NCBI RefSeq assembly: GCF_001278035.1
Contig: NZ_CP009452.1
Span: 4,249,501 to 4,313,500, forward strand
Direction of reading: 5' to 3'
DNA length: 64,000 nucleotides
Source: Sphingopyxis sp. 113P3
Lineage (GTDB): Bacteria; Pseudomonadota; Alphaproteobacteria; Sphingomonadales; Sphingomonadaceae
Under the pieces are notes generated by a model. The model saw only the letters and a list, made by a program, of their open reading frames with translations. It ran no database searches and was not told where the DNA came from. The first letter of the stretch is position 1. Each line of letters starts with the position of its first letter. Below are positions 45,145 to 53,641 of the stretch, piece after piece. The translations under genes were made by a program, and so were the position numbers.

Positions 45145-45804
45145 ATGACGCTGAACATCATTTTGCTGGGCCCGCCGGGGGCGGGCAAGGGAACGCAGGC
45201 GTCGCGCCTTGAGGACGAGCATGGCATGGTCCAGCTTTCGACCGGCGACATGCTGCGCGCTGCTGTCAAGGCGGGAACCCCGATCGGCATGCAGGCCAAG
45301 GCGGTGATGGACGCGGGCGAGCTCGTATCGGACGAGATTGTGTCGGGCCTGATCGGTGAACGGCTCGATCAGCTGGGCGGCGACGTGTCAGTGATCTTCG
45401 ACGGCTATCCACGGACTGCCGCACAAGCAGAGACGCTTGACGGCATCCTGTCCGCTCGCGGGCGTAAGCTGGACCATGTGATCGAACTGGTCGTCGATGA
45501 GGATGCGCTCGTCGACCGCATCACGGGCCGCTTCTCCTGTGCCAAGTGCGGGGAAGGCTATCACGATCGCTACAAGCTGCCCAAGATGAGCGACACCTGC
45601 GATGTCTGCGGCGGCCAGGAGTTCAAGCGCCGCCCTGACGACAATGCAGAAACGGTGCGCACGCGCATGGCCGAGTATCGCGCCAAGACCGCGCCGATCC
45701 TGCCGATCTATGACGCGCGCGGCATTGTCACCCGGGTCGACGGCATGGCGCCAATCGACGAGGTCAACGACGCCATTGAAACGGTTCTTGCGACCGCTGG
45801 CTGA
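45145..45804 (+). CDS. adk: Adenylate kinase, long form with zinc-type cysteines
   Basis: Balances AMP, ADP and ATP. The protein has 219 residues. P-loop LLGPPGAGKGTQA, the FDGYPRT motif and the LID domain are present. The LID carries C-x2-C (CAKCGEGYHDR) and C-x2-C (CDVCGG), so zinc probably holds it. It follows secY by 45 bp. The usual following genes rpsM, rpsK, rpoA and rplQ are not here. Confidence 0.98.
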   Translation: MTLNIILLGPPGAGKGTQASRLEDEHGMVQLSTGDMLRAAVKAGTPIGMQAKAVMDAGELVSDEIVSGLIGERLDQLGGDVSVIFDGYPRTAAQAETLDGILSARGRKLDHVIELVVDEDALVDRITGRFSCAKCGEGYHDRYKLPKMSDTCDVCGGQEFKRRPDDNAETVRTRMAEYRAKTAPILPIYDARGIVTRVDGMAPIDEVNDAIETVLATAG

Positions 45805-45996
45805 CCGGCGGAGCCGTCCGCTTGTCGGCTGGGCCGCATTCTGGTCATTTCCGCGTTGGCAGGCACAGAAATGCGGGGCTTCCGGCGCTGCGCCGTGATT
45901 TGGCCGCCGTGAGGGCTTGCGCCGCTTGAAATGCTCTTATGCCAGTGCAAGGCTTGCAGGCATCGAGGGGGGCCTGCGATGGCAAGGGGGACGAAC

Positions 45997-46701
45997 ATGA
46001 AACGCTGGGCTTCTGTAGCCGGGTTGACGCTGGCGGCCGCGCTGCTCGCTTTGCCCGCGCAGGCGAAGGTGATCGATCAGAACGAGATCGGCTTTACCGT
46101 CGCGCACACGGCACAGGTCGCTGCAACGCCCGAGGATGTGTGGAAAATGCTCCGTACTCCCGAAAAATGGTGGTCGAAAGATCATAGCTGGTCAGGCGAC
46201 TCGGCCAATTTCTGGCTCGATTCGCAAGCCGGCGGCTGCTTTTGCGAGAAGCTGCCCGGCGAGGGCGGCGCCGTGGGCAGCGTTCAGCATGCGCGGATCA
46301 TCTTTGCCAGGCCGAACGAATTGATGCGCCTGTCGGGCGCCTTCGGCCCGCTGCAGGGCGAAGCAGTGACGGGAACGCTGACCATCCAGATCAAGAAGAC
46401 CGACGCAGGCGCCGCGATCCGCTTCGATTATGTCGTGGGCGGCTATATGCGCTTCAAGACCGCCGAACTTGCGCCCGCTGTCGACGAGGTGATCGCCGAA
46501 CAGCTTCGCGGTCTCGCAGCGGCGCTTGGCGGCAATCTGCCCGCCACGCGGGGCGAGAAGGCCGCCGAGGAATCCCCGGCGCGTGCAGCCGACGAAAACG
46601 CGGAGGCTGCAAAGCCCGAACCGGGTCTCGACGACGCGATGGCCGATCTGCTGAGCGACGCTGCCGCGGCGGGCGGCGAGCGTGCCGAACGGCCCCGCTA
46701 G
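45997..46701 (+). CDS. Exported SRPBCC (START/Bet v1-like) domain protein
   Basis: Protein of 234 residues. MKRWASVAGLTLAAALLALPAQAK is a signal peptide. The SRPBCC domain follows, with VAATPEDVWKMLRTPEKWWSKDHSWSG, and ends around RGLAAALGG. The C-terminal ~50 residues are alanine- and glutamate-rich and low in complexity. ATG at 45997 has AAGGGGG six bases upstream; ATG at 45979 is possible. Ligand unknown. About 190 bp gene-free before it. Confidence 0.82.
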   Translation: MKRWASVAGLTLAAALLALPAQAKVIDQNEIGFTVAHTAQVAATPEDVWKMLRTPEKWWSKDHSWSGDSANFWLDSQAGGCFCEKLPGEGGAVGSVQHARIIFARPNELMRLSGAFGPLQGEAVTGTLTIQIKKTDAGAAIRFDYVVGGYMRFKTAELAPAVDEVIAEQLRGLAAALGGNLPATRGEKAAEESPARAADENAEAAKPEPGLDDAMADLLSDAAAAGGERAERPR

Positions 46702-47222
46702 GCGTCCTTGCCTCGCAGCGCTGCGAGCGCCGCGAACGGACCCGCCTGCTCCTCGCTGAGCACGCCCTTTTCGGCGAGGATGCGGTCGGCCTCAGGGTGG
46801 CGCGGAAAGGGATCGAGCGCGAGCGACAGCGTCTGCACTGCCGCTTCGCCGAGGTCGATCCGGTCCCCGTCGAGCGGCAATATGTCGCAATCGGCGCTGT
46901 TGATCTCGACCTCTTCCTCGCCGCTCACCTCAGGCGCAGCGTCGCGCAGGAAACGCAGGTCGAACTCCTCGGCAATCGCCGCGGGCACGGGGAGGTCCGT
47001 CGCAGCGCAGCGCTGAACTGCGTCGGCAGCGACCGCTCCCGTCGCTGCGATACCGCCTGCGACCGCGCGTACCTCGGCGGTCAGCGCGAAGCGAACAAGC
47101 TGGACGAGGCCCAGCCGCGTCGCAATACGCGCGCGCGCCTCGGCGTCCGCTTCGATCGCAATCCGCCGGCCCTGCGCGGCGTCGGCGAGGGTCACGACAT
47201 AGGGGAATTCGGACGGTGTCAT
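46698..47222 (-). CDS. YceD family (DUF177) protein
   Basis: Protein of 174 residues. The DUF177 family is linked to 23S rRNA levels and often lies beside rpmF, which is absent here. TPSEFPYVVTLADAAQGRRIAIEADAEARARIA start and the ACIDIC segment EVEINSADCDILPLDGDRIDLGEA fit. ATG at 47222. It overlaps the CBP3-like gene by ATGA and the convergent SRPBCC gene by 4 bp. Confidence 0.85.
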   Translation of the reverse strand: MTPSEFPYVVTLADAAQGRRIAIEADAEARARIATRLGLVQLVRFALTAEVRAVAGGIAATGAVAADAVQRCAATDLPVPAAIAEEFDLRFLRDAAPEVSGEEEVEINSADCDILPLDGDRIDLGEAAVQTLSLALDPFPRHPEADRILAEKGVLSEEQAGPFAALAALRGKDA

Positions 47223-47749
47223 GCGCTGGCTCCCGGCAGACTGTCGGCGGCGATCAACGCCTCGACGGGCAGGGCGGCGAGGGCGGCGCGCAGCGCCGCC
47301 ACCTCGTTGGCGACATGGTCGAGCGCGGCGTCTGCCGGCGCCTTGCCGCGCCAAAGATTGCGCACCAACGCCGCGCGAAGTTCGTCCGACCCGTCGGGTG
47401 CGCGATAGGCGCCGAGCCGGCCGCCGAGCGCACCGACCATCCGTCCGACCTGTTTTCCGACCACCATGTCGCCAAAGCCGATCTGGCGCATCTGTCCGTC
47501 CATGTCCGATACGAAAAGTTCGGTCAGCTGGACCCCCGCGAGCGTCTGGCCCGGATCTTCGTCGATGCGGTGGAGGACGAGCGCGAGGACGAGGCTGACC
47601 ATGTCGAACCGTCCGTCGAGCGTGTCGGGGACCCCGCCTTCCTCGTACCAGTGCGGCGCGCGGGCGGCGGCGACCACCGCACTCCAGAGCGGGCGGCGCA
47701 CCTCGCGCGGGTCGGGGCCGGGGCGAAAGAGCTTGCGGAGCGAAATCAT
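47219..47749 (-). CDS. Ubiquinol-cytochrome c chaperone (CBP3-like)
   Basis: Protein of 176 residues. The CBP3 fold is visible in RPLWSAVVAAARAPHWYEEGGVPDTLDGRFDMVSLVLALVLHRI, related to the mitochondrial assembly factor of the bc1 complex. Its start is ATG at 47749, with GGAG upstream. Co-operonic with yceD by ATGA overlap. A role in respiratory complex III assembly is inferred from the family. Confidence 0.88.
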   Translation of the reverse strand: MISLRKLFRPGPDPREVRRPLWSAVVAAARAPHWYEEGGVPDTLDGRFDMVSLVLALVLHRIDEDPGQTLAGVQLTELFVSDMDGQMRQIGFGDMVVGKQVGRMVGALGGRLGAYRAPDGSDELRAALVRNLWRGKAPADAALDHVANEVAALRAALAALPVEALIAADSLPGASA

Positions 47750-47963
47750 GACGCGTCGCTTAGGCGCAATCGCGCGCGGCGGAAAGGGGGAGCTGGCCTC
47801 GGTTCCGGTCAGCTTCCAGCAAGCTTCGTCTGCCCACAAGCGGCTTGTGCGCCCTGCCCGCTTGCGGTTAAGAGGCGCGTGACATGCGCAGCGACTGCTG
47901 CCGACCGCCGGGGCGGGCGGCCAGGGCGAGGTGAGGCAGGGCCTGCGCAACGGAGAAGATCGA

Positions 47964-48461
47964 ATGCCCAATGCCACGTCTGTTTTTGCCCCCCAGCGCC
48001 TGCGTCTGGTTACCGCCGGGCTGATCGTGGCGCTCGTCGCCAGCGGCTGCTCGCAGCTTCGCGGGCGCCAGGGCTATGTCGTCGATCCGGTCCTCACCGC
48101 CGCGATCGCGCCGGGCGTGGACAACCGCGAATCGGTGGAAAAGACGCTGGGTCGCCCGACCTTCGTCGGCCAGTTCAGCGACAATGAATATTATTATGTC
48201 TCGCGCGAGACGCGCCAGCTCGCTTTCGCCAATCCGCGCCCGGTTTCGCAGCAGGTGCTGCGCGTCCGCTTCGATCCCGCCGGCAACGTTGTCGCCGTGG
48301 ACAAGACCGGCCTTGAACTGGTGAGCAAGATCAGCCCGGAAGGCGACAAGACACCAACCCTTGGCCGTCATCGCAGCTTCTTTGACGATATCTTCGGCAA
48401 TATTGGCGCGGTAGGGGCTGGCGGCATGGGCGGCAACACCGGCGGCAACACGGGGCCGTAG
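47964..48461 (+). CDS. bamE: BamE, outer membrane protein assembly lipoprotein
   Basis: Component of the BAM complex that inserts beta-barrel proteins. The protein has 165 residues. LVASGC is the lipobox, so lipidation is expected. The SmpA/BamE domain covers RQGYVVDPVLTAAIAPGVDNRESVEKTLG to VVAVDKTGLE. A glycine-rich tail (GAGGMGGNTGG) follows. ATG at 47964. Confidence 0.93.
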   Translation: MPNATSVFAPQRLRLVTAGLIVALVASGCSQLRGRQGYVVDPVLTAAIAPGVDNRESVEKTLGRPTFVGQFSDNEYYYVSRETRQLAFANPRPVSQQVLRVRFDPAGNVVAVDKTGLELVSKISPEGDKTPTLGRHRSFFDDIFGNIGAVGAGGMGGNTGGNTGP

Positions 48462-48467
48462 TAGCTC

Positions 48468-48493
48468 GCAGCCCCCGCGCAAGCGGAGGCTGC
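48468..48493. terminator. Bidirectional hairpin between bamE and maeB
   Basis: GCAGCCCCCGC (48468-48478) pairs with GCGGAGGCTGC (48483-48493) with one mismatch, loop GCAA, in the 40 bp between convergent bamE and maeB stops. No long T-run on either side. Confidence 0.55.
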
Positions 48494-48501
48494 GCCTTGT
48501 C

Positions 48502-50766
48502 CTATCCCGCAATACCGCCCGCCGCGAGCACGGCAAGGGTGACGAGGTCCGATGCCGGCGATGCCATCGTTGCGACCTGCACCGGCTTTTCCATGCCGAC
48601 GAGCACGGGTCCGATCATCGCGCCGCTCCCGAGCTCGCGCAGCAATTTCGCCGAAAGGTTCGCCGACTGCAGCCCGGGCATCACCAGTACATTGGCCGGA
48701 CCCGACAGACGACAGAAGGGGTAGTTCCTCATCAGCCGCTCGTTGAGCGCGACGTCGGGTGCCATTTCGCCTTCATATTCGAACTCGGGCTGGCGCTCGT
48801 CGAGGATGTGGACAGCGTCGCGAATATTGTCGAGCCATGAGCCCGGCGGATTGCCGAAGGTCGAATAGGACAGGAATGCGACGCGCGGTTCGTGTCCCAT
48901 GCGGCGTGCGACCTGCGCGGTGCGTTCGGCGATGTCGGCGAGCATCTCGGCGGTCGGGCGCTCGTTGACCGTCGAATCGGCAATGAAGATGGTCTGCTGT
49001 TGTCCGACCCAGACGTGCATGCCGAACGGCGTCTTGCCCTCGGCATGATCGATTACGCGGCGGACCTCGCGCATCGTCTGCGCATAGGTGCGCGTGACGC
49101 CGGTGATCATTGCGTCGCCGAGCCCGAGCTTCAGGAGTAGCGAGCCAAAGATGTTCCGATCGCGGTTGACCATGCGTTCGACGTCGCGCCGAAGATAGCC
49201 GCGGCGCTGCAGCCGCTCGTAGAGCATGTCGACCATCTGCGGCACATGCGGCGAATTGACGCTGTTATGGACTTCGAAGCTTTCGGCGTCGGCGACGCCC
49301 ATCGCGCGCAGCTTGTCGTGCAGCCCCTCGCGACCCACGAGCACCGGTATGCCATAGCCGCCGTCACGGAACTGGATCGCGGCGCGCAGCACCACTTCCT
49401 CTTCGCCCTCGGCGAACACCACGCGCTTCGGGTTGGCACGCGCCGCCTCATAGGCGAGCGTCAACACCGACGTTGTCGGGTTGAGCCGCCCACGCAAGCG
49501 GGTGCGATATTCGTCCATGTCGGCGATCGGATGCTGGGCCACGCCGGTGTCCATCGCCGCCTTGGCGACCGCCGCGGGCACAATCTCCATCAGTCGCGGA
49601 TCGAAGGGCGAGGGGATAATATATTCGGGGCCAAAGCTTGACGCGCGCCCGCCATAGGCGGCCGCAACCTCTTCGGGCACCTGCTGGCGCGCGAGGTCGG
49701 CGATCGCATAGGCAGCGGCGATCTTCATCTCTTCGTTGATCGCGGTCGCGCGCACATCAAGGGCGCCGCGGAAGATGAAGGGGAAACACAGCACATTGTT
49801 GACCTGGTTCGGATAGTCCGAACGCCCGGTTGCGATGATCGCATCGGGCCGCGCGGCGCGCGCATCGGGCGGCGAAATTTCCGGATCGGGATTCGCCATC
49901 GCAAAGATGATCGGCGCCGGGGCCATGTCCTTGACCATCTCGGGCTTGAGCGCGCCTGCGGCTGACAGGCCGAGGAACACGTCGGCGCCCTTGAGCGCTT
50001 CGCTCAGATTTCGCGCTTCGGTCGGCACCGCATGCGCTGATTTCCATTGATCCATCCCTTCGGTGCGGCCCTGGTAGATCGTGCCCTTGCGGTCGCACAT
50101 GATGACGTTTTCGTGCCGCACGCCCATTGCCTTGATGAGCGCCGTGCAGGCGATCGCCGCCGCGCCCGCACCGTTCACGACCACCTTGACCGTCGACAGG
50201 TCGCGCCCCGTCAGATGGCAGGCGTTGATCAACCCGGCGGCGGTGATGATGGCTGTTCCATGCTGGTCGTCATGGAATACAGGGATGTTCATCTTCTCTT
50301 TCAGCGCCTGCTCGATGATGAAGCAGTTCGGCGCGGCGATATCCTCGAGATTAATGCCACCAAAACTTGGCTCGAGCAGTTCGACCGCGTCGATGAATGC
50401 CTGCGGATCCTCGGTCTTCACCTCAAGGTCGATCGAATCGACGTCGGCAAAGCGTTTGAAGAGGACCGCCTTGCCTTCCATCACGGGCTTTGAAGCGAGC
50501 GCGCCGAGATTGCCGAGCCCAAGGATCGCGGTGCCGTTCGAGATGACGGCGACCAGATTTCCCTTGGCGGTATAGTCATAAGCGGTGGCGGGGTCCTCGG
50601 CGATCGCCTTCACCGGCACCGCGACGCCGGGTGAATAGGCGAGCGACAGGTCGCGTTGCGTCGCCATCGGCTTCGACGCCACGATCTCGATTTTTCCGGG
50701 GCGTCCGTAACTGTGATAAAGCAGGGCCTCGCGGTCCGAAAACTGCACCTTGCTGCCGCTGTCCAT
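48502..50766 (-). CDS. maeB: NADP-dependent malic enzyme with phosphotransacetylase-like domain
   Basis: Decarboxylates malate to pyruvate and NADPH. The protein has 754 residues. Malic enzyme domain spans about 1-420: SLAYSPGVAVPV, the FADVDSID segment, FHDDQHGTAII, and NAD(P)-binding VVNGAGAAAIAC. A PTA-like domain with no acetyltransferase activity in relatives fills the C-terminus; it binds acetyl-CoA and regulates activity. ATG at 50766 has GAGGACAG upstream. Confidence 0.96.
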   Translation of the reverse strand: MDSGSKVQFSDREALLYHSYGRPGKIEIVASKPMATQRDLSLAYSPGVAVPVKAIAEDPATAYDYTAKGNLVAVISNGTAILGLGNLGALASKPVMEGKAVLFKRFADVDSIDLEVKTEDPQAFIDAVELLEPSFGGINLEDIAAPNCFIIEQALKEKMNIPVFHDDQHGTAIITAAGLINACHLTGRDLSTVKVVVNGAGAAAIACTALIKAMGVRHENVIMCDRKGTIYQGRTEGMDQWKSAHAVPTEARNLSEALKGADVFLGLSAAGALKPEMVKDMAPAPIIFAMANPDPEISPPDARAARPDAIIATGRSDYPNQVNNVLCFPFIFRGALDVRATAINEEMKIAAAYAIADLARQQVPEEVAAAYGGRASSFGPEYIIPSPFDPRLMEIVPAAVAKAAMDTGVAQHPIADMDEYRTRLRGRLNPTTSVLTLAYEAARANPKRVVFAEGEEEVVLRAAIQFRDGGYGIPVLVGREGLHDKLRAMGVADAESFEVHNSVNSPHVPQMVDMLYERLQRRGYLRRDVERMVNRDRNIFGSLLLKLGLGDAMITGVTRTYAQTMREVRRVIDHAEGKTPFGMHVWVGQQQTIFIADSTVNERPTAEMLADIAERTAQVARRMGHEPRVAFLSYSTFGNPPGSWLDNIRDAVHILDERQPEFEYEGEMAPDVALNERLMRNYPFCRLSGPANVLVMPGLQSANLSAKLLRELGSGAMIGPVLVGMEKPVQVATMASPASDLVTLAVLAAGGIAG

Positions 50767-50977
50767 TCGCTGTCCTCTCAAAATCCAAACAAGATGCGCG
50801 CCCGAATATGTCCCCTAGCGCCGCCCGGCGAAAATGTAACCGGCAATATTTGGCAGCAGAGACGGGCGGGAATGGGGCGGTCCGTGGCCCTGGCAAGAAG
50901 CTTGCTCACCCCTTGTCAGGGCGGATCATTCACTCACCCGCCTTGCCATGCGGCTGCCAATCACTAAGCAGGGGCGG

Positions 50978-53641
50978 ATGCCGGCCACCGCCCCCAAACC
51001 CGCCAACAGCAACGCCGCGCCTGCGCCCAGGACGCCCATGATGGCGCAATATTGGTCGCTGAAGGAGCGTGCGGGCGACTGCCTTCTCTTCTATCGCATG
51101 GGCGACTTTTTCGAACTGTTCTTTGACGATGCGAAGGCGGCCGCGGCCACGCTCGACATCGCACTGACGTCGCGCGGCGAGCATGGCGGAGAGCCCGTGC
51201 CGATGTGCGGGGTGCCTGTCCATGCGGCTGAATCCTACCTCGCGCGGCTGATCCGGGCGGGACACCGCGTCGCGATCGCCGAGCAGGTCGAGACCCCCGC
51301 GGAGGCCAAGGCGCGTGGCGGGTCGAAGGCGCTCGTCGCCCGTGATATCGTTCGCTATGTGACCGCGGGAACGCTGACCGAGGAGGCATTGCTCGAAGGA
51401 CGCAGCGCCAATCGGCTCGCAGCGCTCGCGACCGTAAGTAGCGAGAATGAGGTTGCGATCGCTGCCGCTGATATCTCGACCGGCCGTTTCGAGGTCGTCG
51501 CGGTCCGCCCCGAACAGCTCGATGCCGAACTGGCGCGCCTCGCTCCCTCCGAACTCCTGGTCAGCGAGTCGGCGGATGACCTTCCCGCATGGGGCGCTCG
51601 GCAGATCGTGCGACGTCCTCAAGGCGATTTCTCGAGCAACGCTGGGCAGAAAAGGCTCGAAGCGCTATTTGGTGTCCGCACACTCGACGGCTTCGGTGCG
51701 TTCACGCGCGGCGAGGTCGCGGCAATGGGGGCGATTGCCGCCTATCTCGATCATGTCGGCACGGGCAGCGCAGTGTTCCTTCAGCCACCGCTGCGCGTCT
51801 CGGCTTCGGGGCGGATGGCGATCGACGCTGCGACGCGCGAAAGCCTCGAGCTTGTGCGCACGATGGCGGGAGCGCGTGACGGCAGCCTGCTTGGCACGAT
51901 TGACCGCACGGTGACCGCGGCGGGTGCGAGACTACTCGCCGACGATCTCGCGAGCCCGCTCACTGAGAAAGCGGCGATCCTCGACCGGCTCGATCTCGTC
52001 GACGCGCTTGCGCGCGACGCGCTGTGGCGCGGCGAGCTCAGGAGTGAGCTGCGCGCGCTTCCCGATGCAGGGCGTGCCCTCGGCCGCCTCGTTGCCGGGC
52101 GGGGAGGGCCGCGCGACCTCGCGCAGCTGCGCGATGCTCTCGCAGGGGCGCAGCTGCTGCGCGACCGACTCGCGCGTCGCCCCGACCTTCCACCGCTCCT
52201 TGCGCGATTGCTCCCCGGCCTCGACGGCCATGGGGCGCTCGTGGACGAACTGACGCGCGCGCTCATCGAAACCCCGCCGGTCGACGCCGCACAAGGCGGC
52301 TATATCGCTGAAGGCTATGACCCCGAGCTCGACGCGCTGCGCGAGACCGCGCGCGACGGCCGCAAGGCAATTGCGGCGCTCGAGGCGCAATATCGCGACC
52401 GTACAGGCATTGCCTCCTTGAAGATCCGCCACAATGGCGTGCTCGGCTATCATGTTGAGGTGCCCGCGAAACACGCCGACGCACTCATGGCACCCGAATC
52501 GGGCTTTACCCACCGCCAGACGCTCGCGGGTGTTGTCCGGTTCAACTCGCCCGACCTCCACGACGCCGCGGGCCGAGTGACGCAGGCGGGTGTTCACGCT
52601 CTTGCCGCCGAGGCTGCGCATCTCGAAACTCTGACAGCAGCGGCGGTTGCGCGGCGCGAGGCGATAGCTGCATCGTGCGACGTCCTCGCGCGCATCGATG
52701 TCGCTGCGGCTCTTGCCGACCATGCGATGAGCCACAATTGGTGCCGCCCCGACCTTGCCGACGAACCGTGCCTCGATGTGACGGGCGGCCGGCACCCTGT
52801 CGTCGAGGCGGCACTTGCGAGGGACGGCGAGCGCTTTGTGCCCAACGACGTGTCGCTGTCGAGCGACGACCGGCTCTGGCTCGTGACGGGCCCGAACATG
52901 GGCGGCAAGTCGACCTTCCTGCGCCAGAATGCGCTGATCGTCGTTCTTGCGCAGGCGGGTGCATTCGTGCCCGCGGCGACTGCGAGGCTCGGACTCGTCG
53001 ACCGGCTGTTCAGCCGCGTCGGGGCAAGCGACAACCTCGCGCGCGGCCGGTCGACCTTCATGGTCGAGATGGTCGAGACAGCCGCTATCCTTGCGCAGGC
53101 GACACCGCAAAGCTTCGTCATTCTCGACGAGGTTGGACGCGGCACTTCGACCTACGACGGGCTTGCGCTTGCCTGGTCGGTGGTCGAGGCGGTGCATGAG
53201 GTGAACCGGTGCCGCTGCCTGTTCGCAACGCATTACCACGAACTGACCCGGCTCGCCGAGACGTTGAACGCGCTCTCGCTCCACCATGTCCGCGCGCGCG
53301 AATGGCAGGGCGATCTGGTGCTGCTTCACGAAGTCGCCGCGGGGCCGGCAGACCGCAGCTACGGTCTCGCGGTCGCGCGGCTTGCGGGTGTGCCGACGGG
53401 GGTCGTGAAACGCGCCGAGGCAGTTCTGGCAAAGCTTGAAGCCGGGCGCGAGGCGACCGGGGGGCTTGCCGCTGGGCTCGACGACTTGCCGCTCTTTGCG
53501 GCCACGCTCGCGGCCCCGCACGAGGCGGTGAAAGACCCGCTGCGCGATGCGCTCGCCGGAATCGATCCCGACGCGCTTGCGCCCCGAGAAGCGCTCGATG
53601 TGCTCTACCGGCTCAAGCAGATTATGGCGGACGAGAGATGA
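50978..53641 (+). CDS. mutS: MutS, DNA mismatch repair ATPase
   Basis: Recognises mismatches and recruits MutL. The protein has 887 residues. The mismatch-binding F-x-E motif is in MGDFFELFFDDA. The ATPase domain has TGPNMGGKSTFLRQ, DEVGRGTSTYDGLALAW and FATHYHELT. ATG at 50978 has GGGGCGG upstream; an ATG at 50948 would add ten residues. Stop overlaps the glnD start (ATGA). Confidence 0.97.
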   Translation: MPATAPKPANSNAAPAPRTPMMAQYWSLKERAGDCLLFYRMGDFFELFFDDAKAAAATLDIALTSRGEHGGEPVPMCGVPVHAAESYLARLIRAGHRVAIAEQVETPAEAKARGGSKALVARDIVRYVTAGTLTEEALLEGRSANRLAALATVSSENEVAIAAADISTGRFEVVAVRPEQLDAELARLAPSELLVSESADDLPAWGARQIVRRPQGDFSSNAGQKRLEALFGVRTLDGFGAFTRGEVAAMGAIAAYLDHVGTGSAVFLQPPLRVSASGRMAIDAATRESLELVRTMAGARDGSLLGTIDRTVTAAGARLLADDLASPLTEKAAILDRLDLVDALARDALWRGELRSELRALPDAGRALGRLVAGRGGPRDLAQLRDALAGAQLLRDRLARRPDLPPLLARLLPGLDGHGALVDELTRALIETPPVDAAQGGYIAEGYDPELDALRETARDGRKAIAALEAQYRDRTGIASLKIRHNGVLGYHVEVPAKHADALMAPESGFTHRQTLAGVVRFNSPDLHDAAGRVTQAGVHALAAEAAHLETLTAAAVARREAIAASCDVLARIDVAAALADHAMSHNWCRPDLADEPCLDVTGGRHPVVEAALARDGERFVPNDVSLSSDDRLWLVTGPNMGGKSTFLRQNALIVVLAQAGAFVPAATARLGLVDRLFSRVGASDNLARGRSTFMVEMVETAAILAQATPQSFVILDEVGRGTSTYDGLALAWSVVEAVHEVNRCRCLFATHYHELTRLAETLNALSLHHVRAREWQGDLVLLHEVAAGPADRSYGLAVARLAGVPTGVVKRAEAVLAKLEAGREATGGLAAGLDDLPLFAATLAAPHEAVKDPLRDALAGIDPDALAPREALDVLYRLKQIMADER

